64,000 bases of DNA from Mycobacterium sp. ST-F2 (GTDB taxonomy: Bacteria > Actinomycetota > Actinomycetes > Mycobacteriales > Mycobacteriaceae), in contig NZ_JMHT01000037.1 of assembly GCF_001905655.1 (NCBI RefSeq), forward strand, positions 37,571 to 101,570, in the 5' to 3' direction. Shown one piece after another: positions 1 to 8,100 of the stretch. The notes under the pieces were generated by a model that had not been told where the DNA came from, ran no database searches, and saw only the letters and a list, made by a program, of their open reading frames with translations. How positions within the stretch are numbered: the first letter of the stretch is position 1; each line of letters opens with the position of its first letter. A program made the position numbers and the translations under genes.

Positions 1-420
1 GGCGCCGGCAGTGCAAACCTTTCCGCATTGGCCCTGGTGTGGCCATGGCTGCCGGGATTCGTCGACCTCGCGTCGTGATCAGACCCAGGCTGATTGCGGG
101 TTCGGTTGGTCGACAACTGAATTCGGGCGCGCCTGCATCAGGTGAGACGGTCTGCGGACACCGTGGGAACCGGCTTCGCGTAACCGTGCCCGTGCACCTT
201 GTCCCGCTGCAGCAGACCGTCTCGGTACATCGATTTGGAGCGTCAATTGCTGCATATTGTCGATGGTTACTGTTGTATCGCTGTACGTGCAGTATGTATT
301 GTCGTCGACGTGTGGAGGGTGATTCGCGACGTCCGAGGGGCGGCCGACATCACCTCGGTGGCGCGGCCATGACCAGGCGCGGAATGAGTACGACTGCGCT
401 TGAGGCCGGCGCTCAGTGAC
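1..420. other. Left-edge region without a convincing gene
   Basis: I see no supported gene here. The open frames that cross it have arginine-rich, low-complexity translations typical of antisense or out-of-frame reading. The stretch around 240-310 is more AT-rich than its surroundings and could be a promoter for a gene beyond the left edge. I could not define matching -10 and -35 boxes. Confidence 0.4.
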
Positions 421-425
421 AAAAG

Positions 426-470
426 CGGCAGTGCTGGTCGATGTCGAGGGGTCATCGACCGGCACTGCTG
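426..470 (-). terminator. Intrinsic terminator of the first P450 gene
   Basis: Arms 426-443 and 453-470 are complementary over 18 positions with one G-U type mismatch, around a 9-base loop. On the minus strand the stem is followed by TTTT (421-424 read in reverse). It lies about 35 bases past the P450 stop codon, which is where a Rho-independent terminator would be expected. Confidence 0.75.
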
Positions 471-505
471 TCTGACGGGCCTCTCGATCAGCAGGCCTGG
501 GCGGT

Positions 506-1873
506 TCAGCGGAGCTTGATCCTGGCGGGAATCGGGCCGCCGGCAACAACGGTGAACGGTGCGGCCGTGGGGAATTCGTCTTCGAGAGAAGTGATTTCAG
601 CACGACGCTCGATGGTGGCCAACGCGAGTGTGGCCTCCAGCATCGCGAAATGATCCCCGATGCATCCTCGAGGCCCACCGCCGAACGGGACATACTGCCA
701 GCGGTCACGACTCTTCGAGGCTTCCTCGGTGAACCGGTCGGGGTCGAACCGCAACGGGTCTGCCCACAACGTCGGGTCCCGTTGAACAGACATCCGGCCG
801 ACAACCAGCATCGTCCCGGCTGGAATCCGATAGCCGGCCACCTGGACGTCCCGCATCGTCATACGCGATCCGGTCGCACCCGGCGGGCACAACCGCATCG
901 CCTCTTTGAGCACCTGAACGGTGTATCCGAGCCGAGGAACGTCGTCGGGGGTGAGCCGACCGGCACCGAGTGCGGCGACCTCGGCGGCGACGCGGTCCTG
1001 AATATCAGGGTTACGCCCCAGCTGCCACAGGGCATACGAGATCGACGTCGCCGTCGTGTCATGTCCGGCGAAGATGAAGATGATCAACTCATCAGCAATC
1101 TCGTTGTCCGTCAGAGGCTTTCCGGTATCCGGATCCCTGGCCGCGATGAGCTGCTGCACCAGCGGTGCGCTTCGGGCCGGATCGGCCTTGCACGCTCGGA
1201 CGATGTCGAGGGCCGCCGTGCGCAAAGTGGCTGCCGCTCTGCGTGCCCGCCGACGTGCGGGCGTCGGGAGCCAATGGGGCGCCCGCACCGGGCTGATGGC
1301 GCGCGAGACGGCATAACTGACCGCCTCCCGCATGGGTGCGGACAACGAATCGTTGTTGCTGGTGACGTCAAGGCCCAGCACCGAGTGCCCCAATGCGCGC
1401 ATGGTCAGCTTGCGCGCCTCGACGTCCAGGTCGATCTCGCTACCGTCCTGCCAAGCGCCGCAGACCGATTCGGTTGCCTTCGACATGTGGCCGCCGAACG
1501 TGTTGACCGACTGTTTGGTGAACACCGGTTGCAGCGTGCGGCGACGCGGCTTCCACTGCTCGAACGGCGTGACGAACAGGTTGGGGCCGAGGAGACGCTG
1601 CATCTCCACGGTCACGCCGGCGGTTTTGTCGATCGAACTGTCACGGCAGGAAACGACGTCGCGGATGCCCTGTGGGGAGGTGACGACCACCAGAGGTGGC
1701 ATCAGCCACCGGGGCGCCAACCTGAAGCGCGTCACGGGACCGCCCGCATCGCGCAAGATATCCGTACCGGTGTGAAAGCTGCGGCACGCCGCCAGGCGCT
1801 CTTTGTACGGCAGTGGGTTCAGCGGCGGTAGCGGCAACGATGCGACATCTCGCATGTCCGACGACACCGCCAT
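506..1873 (-). CDS. Cytochrome P450
   Basis: This is a 455-residue haem monooxygenase. The oxygen-binding I-helix motif AGHDTT is at 269-274, the ExxR motif (EAMR) at 324-327, and the haem loop FGGGPRGCIG ends at 406, giving C404 as the haem thiolate ligand. Length is normal for a soluble bacterial P450. The F-x-G-G-G-P-R-x-C loop and the ARDPDTGKPLTDNE stretch resemble the CYP4/CYP102-like branch seen in mycobacteria (CYP132/CYP138 style) more than the sterol or macrolide groups, but I cannot assign a CYP number. The ATG is preceded by a GGGGAGGGA ribosome site. It is divergent from the MoeY-like gene. No ferredoxin lies beside it, so the electron donor is unknown. Confidence 0.93.
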   Translation of the reverse strand: MAVSSDMRDVASLPLPPLNPLPYKERLAACRSFHTGTDILRDAGGPVTRFRLAPRWLMPPLVVVTSPQGIRDVVSCRDSSIDKTAGVTVEMQRLLGPNLFVTPFEQWKPRRRTLQPVFTKQSVNTFGGHMSKATESVCGAWQDGSEIDLDVEARKLTMRALGHSVLGLDVTSNNDSLSAPMREAVSYAVSRAISPVRAPHWLPTPARRRARRAAATLRTAALDIVRACKADPARSAPLVQQLIAARDPDTGKPLTDNEIADELIIFIFAGHDTTATSISYALWQLGRNPDIQDRVAAEVAALGAGRLTPDDVPRLGYTVQVLKEAMRLCPPGATGSRMTMRDVQVAGYRIPAGTMLVVGRMSVQRDPTLWADPLRFDPDRFTEEASKSRDRWQYVPFGGGPRGCIGDHFAMLEATLALATIERRAEITSLEDEFPTAAPFTVVAGGPIPARIKLR

Positions 1874-1912
1874 GACGATCCCTCCCCGGAATACAATGCG
1901 CGTCTACGCAAC

Positions 1913-1948
1913 TGGCGAATTCGCCACCATAGCACCGTTGCAAACGGT
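1913..1948. promoter_or_regulatory. Two palindromes between the divergent P450 and MoeY-like genes
   Basis: TGGCGAATTCGCCA (1913-1926) is a perfect 14-base palindrome. Eight bases further, ACCGTT-GCA-AACGGT (1934-1948) has perfect 6-base arms. A weaker pair, GACCA/TGGTC, lies at 1952-1967. The spacing and position suggest operators for a dimeric repressor controlling the P450, the MoeY-like gene, or both. No regulator gene is adjacent. Confidence 0.5.
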
Positions 1949-2104
1949 AATGACCAATTGCGTGGTCGATCCTGGTTTGACGAATCGTCTTGCTAATGCG
2001 CGGTTTACGCTCCAAGATTAGCCGATGGTGAAAGTGCCGAAAAAGGGTGACTCCAAGCGTGGCGCCCGCCGGCACAGCACGATTCCCAGAATTGGGAGCC
2101 GATA

Positions 2105-4228
2105 ATGCATCACACTGATCCGGATGAATATCGTCCGCAAATTCTGGACCCCAGGGATTCGGCTGACGCGACCGTTCTCGATCGGCTTCGATCCGAACCC
2201 CATGTCCAGACCCTCGATCACCACGGCGCCGAGCTGGACAACCTGCGCAGGCTGCGCCCGGAACCCGCCGCGGCGCTGTTGGACGAACCGGGCCGGTGGG
2301 TCTGGTACCCGTGGCGGCGCACCCTGGTCTCGATACCCGGCCCGCGGGGTTTCAAGGCACTGCGCCTGGACCGCAATCGCAACGCCGTCACCGTCGAAGA
2401 ACAGAGTCGCCTGGCCGAACTCACCGTCGGTGTCGCCGGCCTGAGCGTCGGTCATGTCATTGCCCACACGCTGGCGCTCCAAGGCCTGTGCGGGCGCCTG
2501 CGGCTGGCCGATTTCGACCGCGTCGAGCTGTCCAATCTCAACCGGATACCGGCCACCGTGTTCGATCTCGGGATCAACAAGGCGGTCGCGACGGCACGCC
2601 GGATCGCCGAACTCGACCCCTACCTCCCCGTCGAGGTCTTCCATCAAGGCCTGACCACCGACACCGTCGACGACTTCCTCGACGGCCTCAATGTCCTTGT
2701 CGAAGAATGTGATTCGCTCGACATCAAGGCCGTCGTGCGCGTTGCCGCCGGGCACCGGCGCATCCCGGTGCTCATGGCCACCAGTGACCGCGGCATCGTC
2801 GACGTCGAACGCTTCGACGACGAGCCAGGCCGGCCGATCTTGCACGGACTCCTGGGCCCGCTCGACATCGGCTTGCTGCCCGGCATGAGCAGCAAGGAGA
2901 AGATTCCGCACATCCTGCGCCACCTGGAAGCCGAGAAGCTCTCACCGCGCACCGCGGCGTCGCTGATCGAGCTGGACCGCACGCTGGCCACCTGGCCGCA
3001 GGTGGCCTCCGAGGTCATCATCGGTGCGTCAGCGGTCGCCGAAGCCGTGCGGCGCATCGGGCTCGGAGAGGAACTGCGCTCGGGCCGGACCCGCATCGAC
3101 ATCGGCTCGTCCCTCGACCAGCTCGCCGAACCGGCGATGGCCGCGGCGCGACCCACCACGCCGCCGCAGCAGCCATTGACCCCCGCCGGCGTCACCGGGC
3201 TGATCACGATCGCCGCGATGCGCGCCCCCTCGGGCGGCAACATTCAGCCCTGGTCGATCGAAGCCGGCGAAGATGAGATCGCCATCAGCCTTGCCCCGCA
3301 ATACAGTCCGACCATCGACGTCGGGTTCCGGGGCGGTGCCGTTGCGATCGGCGCAGCGGTGTTCAATGCCCGGGTGGCCGCCGCCCACCATGGCGTCCTC
3401 GGGCCGGTCACCTTCGACGAGCACCCGGGCGGGTCGCCGCTGCAGGCGACGCTCCGGTTCGGCGCGGAGCGCTCCCAGGACCTTGCGAACCTGTATGGCC
3501 CGGTGCTCGCGCGCGAGACCAACCGGGGCAAAGGCACCGCCGCGCCCCTCTCCGACGCCGTCGCCGGCGCGTTGACCGCGGTCGCCGAACGTGAAGGCGG
3601 CCACCTGCGACTCATCGCCGCACCCGATGAGATCGATTCCGCTGCAAAGATTTTGGGTACTTCCGACCGGATCAGGTTCCTCACCCCGCACCTGCACCAG
3701 GAGATGATCGCGGAGCTGCGCTGGCCCGGCGATCCCGACCCGGACGCCGGGATCGACGTGCACAGCCTCGGTTTGGACGATGGTGGTCTGATCCTGCTCG
3801 AGCTGCTGCGCCGGCCCGAGGTCATGGCCCAACTGGCCGACTGGAACGCCGGCGATGCGCTGGGTGACGACATGCGTGACCGGGTGCGCGCAAGTTCGGC
3901 GCTGGCCGTCATCACTGTCACCGGCGGCACCCTGCGCGACTACGCAGCCGGTGGCTCAGCCGTGGAAGCTGTTTGGGTACATGCACAACAGCACGGCCTG
4001 GCCGTGCAACCGGTTTCTCCGGTGTGGCTGTTTGCGCAGGACACCACCGACCTCACCAAGCTCTCGGCGCGCTTCGCAGACGAACTCGGCAGACTGCAAC
4101 GCGAATTCATCGACCTGGCGGGCGCCGGCGCGGACGAAAGGATCGCGCTGATCCTGCGACTCACCACCGCCGCTCCGTCTGCGGTGACCAGCCGGCGCAG
4201 CGCCGACCGGATTCGGCTACCCCAGTAG
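2105..4228 (+). CDS. moeY: ThiF/E1-like and nitroreductase fusion protein (MoeY-like, Rv1355c family)
   Basis: This 707-residue protein has two domains. Residues about 95-330 form an E1/ThiF-type adenylating fold, with a Rossmann stretch GVAGLSVGHVIAH near 109-121 and the family signature ADFDRVELSNLNR at 135-147. Residues about 360-690 are nitroreductase-like, with an FMN-binding type motif APSGGNIQPW near 372-382. It matches M. tuberculosis Rv1355c in length and order; that gene carries the name MoeY but has no proven role in molybdopterin synthesis. I see no CxxC zinc pairs of the kind classical ThiF/MoeB proteins carry. As in M. tuberculosis, it neighbours the GGDEF/EAL gene, here convergently. 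The substrate is unknown, and a modified-cofactor or peptide-tailoring role is inference. Confidence 0.85.
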   Translation: MHHTDPDEYRPQILDPRDSADATVLDRLRSEPHVQTLDHHGAELDNLRRLRPEPAAALLDEPGRWVWYPWRRTLVSIPGPRGFKALRLDRNRNAVTVEEQSRLAELTVGVAGLSVGHVIAHTLALQGLCGRLRLADFDRVELSNLNRIPATVFDLGINKAVATARRIAELDPYLPVEVFHQGLTTDTVDDFLDGLNVLVEECDSLDIKAVVRVAAGHRRIPVLMATSDRGIVDVERFDDEPGRPILHGLLGPLDIGLLPGMSSKEKIPHILRHLEAEKLSPRTAASLIELDRTLATWPQVASEVIIGASAVAEAVRRIGLGEELRSGRTRIDIGSSLDQLAEPAMAAARPTTPPQQPLTPAGVTGLITIAAMRAPSGGNIQPWSIEAGEDEIAISLAPQYSPTIDVGFRGGAVAIGAAVFNARVAAAHHGVLGPVTFDEHPGGSPLQATLRFGAERSQDLANLYGPVLARETNRGKGTAAPLSDAVAGALTAVAEREGGHLRLIAAPDEIDSAAKILGTSDRIRFLTPHLHQEMIAELRWPGDPDPDAGIDVHSLGLDDGGLILLELLRRPEVMAQLADWNAGDALGDDMRDRVRASSALAVITVTGGTLRDYAAGGSAVEAVWVHAQQHGLAVQPVSPVWLFAQDTTDLTKLSARFADELGRLQREFIDLAGAGADERIALILRLTTAAPSAVTSRRSADRIRLPQ

Positions 4229-4254
4229 CCTTCGAGTTCTCCAGCGCAGACTTT

Positions 4255-6108
4255 TCATGCGGCGGGGGTGCGCAGCGTCGGCGCTTTCAAGAGCTCCTCC
4301 ATGCCGTTCGCGTCAACCGGACCTGACACCAGAAGCCCTTGTGCGCGGCGGTAACCCATGGCGATGAGTCGTTCTGCGGCGGACTCGGTCTCCAGCCCGT
4401 CGGCGGTCAATTCAAGGCCGAATGCGTCGGCCAGGACGGCGATCGACTGGACGAACAGCGCGTTCTCGCCGTCGTGATCGAGCGTCTGGACAAACGCGCG
4501 GCCGACTTTCAACGAATCGATGGGCAGCTCTTTCAAACTGGGCAGGAAGCTGTACCCGGTGCCGAAGTTGTCCAACGCGAGGTGCACTCCGATGTCCTTG
4601 AGCGCATGCAGAATCTGGCCACAGCGTTGGGCCTCGGTGACAAGCAGGTCTTCCGGTAGTTCCAGGCACAGCGAAGCCGCCGGAATGTCGAACTTGGCCA
4701 GCGTCGCGGCGAGATGTTCGGTGAACCCGTCGGTCACCACTTGGGCGGGGGACAGCTTCACCCGGAGCATGACGTTCTGTGCCAACCCCTTGATTCGCCA
4801 ACGCTGGAATTGCTCGCAGGCCAGTCGCAGGACCTCGCGCCCTACGGCGCCGCCGAAATTGGTGGCTTCGGCGGTCGGCATGAACTCCTCGCGGAGCAAC
4901 AGCCCGCGGGTGGGGTGGTTCCACCGGACCACCGCCTCCATCGCCACGAGTCGTCCGGTACGGAGATCAACCTCGGGCTGGTAATGGAGAAACAGTGCGC
5001 CGTTGTCGACGCAGTCCTGCAGGTGCACTTCGATGTCGGTCTGGAGCGAATGCTGCGCCGCCAGTTCGTCGCTGAACGCGATCACCGTGTTGCCGCCGGC
5101 GGCCTTCGCGGCGGTCAGCGCGTGTTCGGCAAATCTGAGCAGGTCGGATACGGAGTCGGTTCCTGGAATCCCCACGGCGACGCCGATACTCACTCGGTGC
5201 CTGATGTAGGACGAGCCGAGCATCAGTCGAGCTGCCAACGTCTCGCGTAGCTGTTTGGCGTATGCGTACGCATCTGCGAGTGAGGTGGGCGCGTTGAGCA
5301 CCGCGATGATCTCGTCCCCGCCGAGACGGGCGAGAAAGGCCGTGTCTGCCGCGTGTTCGCGTAACCGTTGCGTGAGTTCGACGAGAACCCGGTCCCCGGT
5401 CTCGTGACCGAGCAGGTCGTTGACCGCTTTGAGGTGATCGGGATCGATGTAGAGCGCCGCAACCGGTCCCGGCTGACCTGCCGCAAGCCGGTGTTCGAGA
5501 TGCTCGAGCAGACTTCGGCGGTTGCGCAGGCTCGTCAGGTCATCATGCTCGGCAAGGTGCTGGACCGATGCGAGCGTCTCAACCCGGACTTTGACGTGGG
5601 CGAACATGGTGGCGATGACTTTCAGCGCCGTGATCTCCTCGTCCGACCATTGCCGGTCGCCGTACTTGATGAAACCCAGTGAGCCCGTTGTGACGAACCC
5701 TGCCGGTGCCGTCTTGTCAGTGACGTTCATCGGCACTGCGGCGATCGAGACAACGGGCACGGTGGTGCCTTCTTCGATGCGCTGCTGGTATTCGTCGGGC
5801 TCGGCCCCGGGTCGCAGGATGACGGGTTCTGCGATGTGCTCGGCCATCGCGAAGACCGGGTCGGCGTCCTTGAAGTAGACGATTCCGAGCGGGTCGGGGT
5901 CCGGGATGTAGGTGCGGATCGGCCATTGCGCGATCAGGATCGTCGCGCCGATGGTGTGATCGTTGTGCCGCAGAAACGCCACGTCCAGCCCGAAATGGGC
6001 CGCCACGTCGGTCAACGCCTGCTCGCTGGCTGCGACGTAGTTGCCCGCGTCGGCCGCCATCAGGGTATGGGCGACCCCCTCGACAAGCTCGTTGAGGGCA
6101 CTCAGCAC
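4255..6108 (-). CDS. GAF-GGDEF-EAL cyclic-di-GMP protein (Rv1354c family)
   Basis: This 617-residue protein has a GAF-like sensor at about 20-185, a GGDEF domain at about 188-350 and an EAL domain at about 355-605. The diguanylate cyclase signature reads GGDEI at 263-267. I see no RxxD inhibitory site at the usual spacing. The EAL domain is altered: the signature is EAV (391-393), the metal-ligand Asn of VNLS is K451, the DDFGTGYS motif reads DNFGTGYS (513-520), and EGVET reads DGLET (570-574). E483, E486, K534 and Q590 are kept. M. tuberculosis Rv1354c and its M. smegmatis relative are described as bifunctional c-di-GMP enzymes; this copy's hydrolase activity is doubtful. The start is GTG and its ribosome site is weak. 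Confidence 0.9.
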   Translation of the reverse strand: MLSALNELVEGVAHTLMAADAGNYVAASEQALTDVAAHFGLDVAFLRHNDHTIGATILIAQWPIRTYIPDPDPLGIVYFKDADPVFAMAEHIAEPVILRPGAEPDEYQQRIEEGTTVPVVSIAAVPMNVTDKTAPAGFVTTGSLGFIKYGDRQWSDEEITALKVIATMFAHVKVRVETLASVQHLAEHDDLTSLRNRRSLLEHLEHRLAAGQPGPVAALYIDPDHLKAVNDLLGHETGDRVLVELTQRLREHAADTAFLARLGGDEIIAVLNAPTSLADAYAYAKQLRETLAARLMLGSSYIRHRVSIGVAVGIPGTDSVSDLLRFAEHALTAAKAAGGNTVIAFSDELAAQHSLQTDIEVHLQDCVDNGALFLHYQPEVDLRTGRLVAMEAVVRWNHPTRGLLLREEFMPTAEATNFGGAVGREVLRLACEQFQRWRIKGLAQNVMLRVKLSPAQVVTDGFTEHLAATLAKFDIPAASLCLELPEDLLVTEAQRCGQILHALKDIGVHLALDNFGTGYSFLPSLKELPIDSLKVGRAFVQTLDHDGENALFVQSIAVLADAFGLELTADGLETESAAERLIAMGYRRAQGLLVSGPVDANGMEELLKAPTLRTPAA

Positions 6109-6204
6109 TTCATTACGGTAGCCAACAAATCGGGCAGGTGGTGAGCTTGTCGCCGGTTAGGTCTCAAACCGCGTGCCCGCAACCGGTAGGGCGACGGCGC
6201 TGGT

Positions 6205-8100
6205 TCAGGCCTGCAACATCTCCCAGTACGCCCCGCGGCGCTCGATCAGCTCGTCATGGGACCCGCGCTCGACGATCCGTCCGGCCTGGACCACCAGGAT
6301 CAGGTCCGCGTCGCGGATGGTGGAAAGCCGGTGCGCGATAATGAAACTCGTCCGGTTGCGGCGCAGTTCGGCGGTGGCTTGGGCGATGAGCAGCTCGGTG
6401 CGGCTGTCGACGGAACTGGTGGCCTCGTCGAGGATCAGCAGCAGTGGTTGCCGCAGCAGCGCCCGGGCGATGGTGATCAGCTGCTTCTCTCCGGCGCTGA
6501 TGTTCACGCCGTTCTCGCCCAGCCGGGTCTGGTACCCGTTCGGCAGTGTGTGCACGAAATGGTCGACGCGCGCGGTGCGGGCAGCCGCGATCACCTCGGC
6601 CTCGGTGGCGTCCGGGCGGCCGTAGGCGATGTTGTCGTAGATGGTGCCGCCGATCAGCCAGGTGTCCTGCAACACCATGCCGATGCGTGACCGCAGCTCG
6701 GCGCGGCTCATCGTCGCGATGTCGTGACCGCCCAGCAGGATTCGGCCGGAATCGGGCTCGTAGAACCGCATCAGCAGGTTCACCAGTGTGGTCTTGCCGG
6801 CGCCGGTCGGCCCGACGATCGCGACGGTGGTGCCCGGTTCGGCGACGAGCGACAGCTCCTCGATGACGGGAGTTCCGGCGGTGTAGGAGAAGTTGACCCG
6901 CTCGAACTCCACCCGGTCCGGTGCGTGCGACACCCGCGCCGGAGCCGCCCCGGCCATCCCCGCGGGCTCTTCGTCGGCGTCCAGGAATTCGAAAACCCGC
7001 TCGGCGCTGGCCATCCCGGACTGCATGGTGTTGTACATCGACGCGATCTGGGTCAGTGGCTGATTGAACTGCCGCACGTACTGGATGAACGCCTGAATGC
7101 TGCCGAGGCTGATCTGCCCGGTCGCCACCTGGATGCCACCGACAACGGCGACCCCGACATAGCTGATGTTGCCGATGAACGTCGTGATGGGCGAGACCAG
7201 TCCGGACAGCGACTGCGCACCGAAACTCGCCTGGTACAGCTCGTCATTCAGCGCGCGGAACTTCTCCTCGGCCAGTGCCCGGTGCCCGAACGTCTTGACC
7301 ACGGTGAAGCCGCTGTAGGTCTCTTCGATGTGGGCGTTGAGGCGGCCGGTGCCCTGCCACTGCGCCATGAACTGTTGCCGCGACCGCTTGGTGATGAGTC
7401 GCGTCGCGAGCAGGGTGAAAGGCACTGTGAGCACGGTGATCAACGCCAGCAGCGGCGAAATCCAGATCATCGCCGCCAGCACCGTCACCACCGTCAGCGC
7501 CGAGGTCAGCAGTTGACTGACGGTGATGGTCAGAGACGTCTGGACGTTGTCGATGTCGTTGGTGACGCGGCTGAGAATCTCCCCGCGGGGCCGGGAGTCG
7601 AAGTAGGACAACGGCAGTCGGTGAACCTTGTCCTCGACGTGGGCGCGCAGTGTGAACATGGTGCGCTGCACGATCGTGTTGAGCAGTCGCGCTTCGGCCC
7701 ACACCATCAGCGCCGAACCGAGATACAGCAGCAGCGCGTACGTCAGTACATGACCGATCGCGGTGAAGTCGACGCCCTGTCCCGGAACCACGCCGGACCC
7801 GGCGAGCAGATCGGCAAAAGTGTTGTCGCCGCGGGCCCGGGCCGCCGCCACCGCCTGCTCGCGGCTCATGCCCGCCGGCAGGCCGCGCCCCAGCACACCG
7901 TTGAACAAGAGGTCGGTGGCATGGCCCAGGATGCGTGGTCCGATCACGCCGACGGCGATCCCGGCGATCCCCAACAGCATCACCACGGCAACCCTGGCGC
8001 GTTGCGGCGCCAGCTGTTTCACCAACCGCAGTGCCGTGACGCGGAAGTTCTCGGACCGTGAACCGGACGCCAGCATCGCGGCTGACGGCGGCCGGGTCAC
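6205..8100 (-). CDS. ABC exporter half-transporter, consensus-ATPase subunit (Rv1272c family)
   Basis: This 631-residue protein has an N-terminal six-helix membrane domain and a C-terminal ATPase. Visible motifs are Walker A GPTGAGKTT near 430, a divergent signature NISAGEKQ near 535 where LSGGQ is expected, Walker B LLILDEAT with the catalytic Glu near 555, and H-loop IIAHRLSTI near 586. The GTG start overlaps the stop of the upstream half-transporter in a GTGA junction, which indicates translational coupling and a heterodimer. The M. tuberculosis homologue has been linked to long-chain fatty-acid uptake; the substrate here is not visible from sequence. Confidence 0.93.
   Translation of the reverse strand: MTRPPSAAMLASGSRSENFRVTALRLVKQLAPQRARVAVVMLLGIAGIAVGVIGPRILGHATDLLFNGVLGRGLPAGMSREQAVAAARARGDNTFADLLAGSGVVPGQGVDFTAIGHVLTYALLLYLGSALMVWAEARLLNTIVQRTMFTLRAHVEDKVHRLPLSYFDSRPRGEILSRVTNDIDNVQTSLTITVSQLLTSALTVVTVLAAMIWISPLLALITVLTVPFTLLATRLITKRSRQQFMAQWQGTGRLNAHIEETYSGFTVVKTFGHRALAEEKFRALNDELYQASFGAQSLSGLVSPITTFIGNISYVGVAVVGGIQVATGQISLGSIQAFIQYVRQFNQPLTQIASMYNTMQSGMASAERVFEFLDADEEPAGMAGAAPARVSHAPDRVEFERVNFSYTAGTPVIEELSLVAEPGTTVAIVGPTGAGKTTLVNLLMRFYEPDSGRILLGGHDIATMSRAELRSRIGMVLQDTWLIGGTIYDNIAYGRPDATEAEVIAAARTARVDHFVHTLPNGYQTRLGENGVNISAGEKQLITIARALLRQPLLLILDEATSSVDSRTELLIAQATAELRRNRTSFIIAHRLSTIRDADLILVVQAGRIVERGSHDELIERRGAYWEMLQA

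Noticed and set aside
39..419. Plus-strand open frame at the left edge
   Set aside because: No ribosome site, arginine-rich composition and no recognisable domain.
1977..2000. TTGACG as the -35 box of the MoeY-like gene
   Set aside because: No TANNNT -10 box lies at 16-19 bases downstream.
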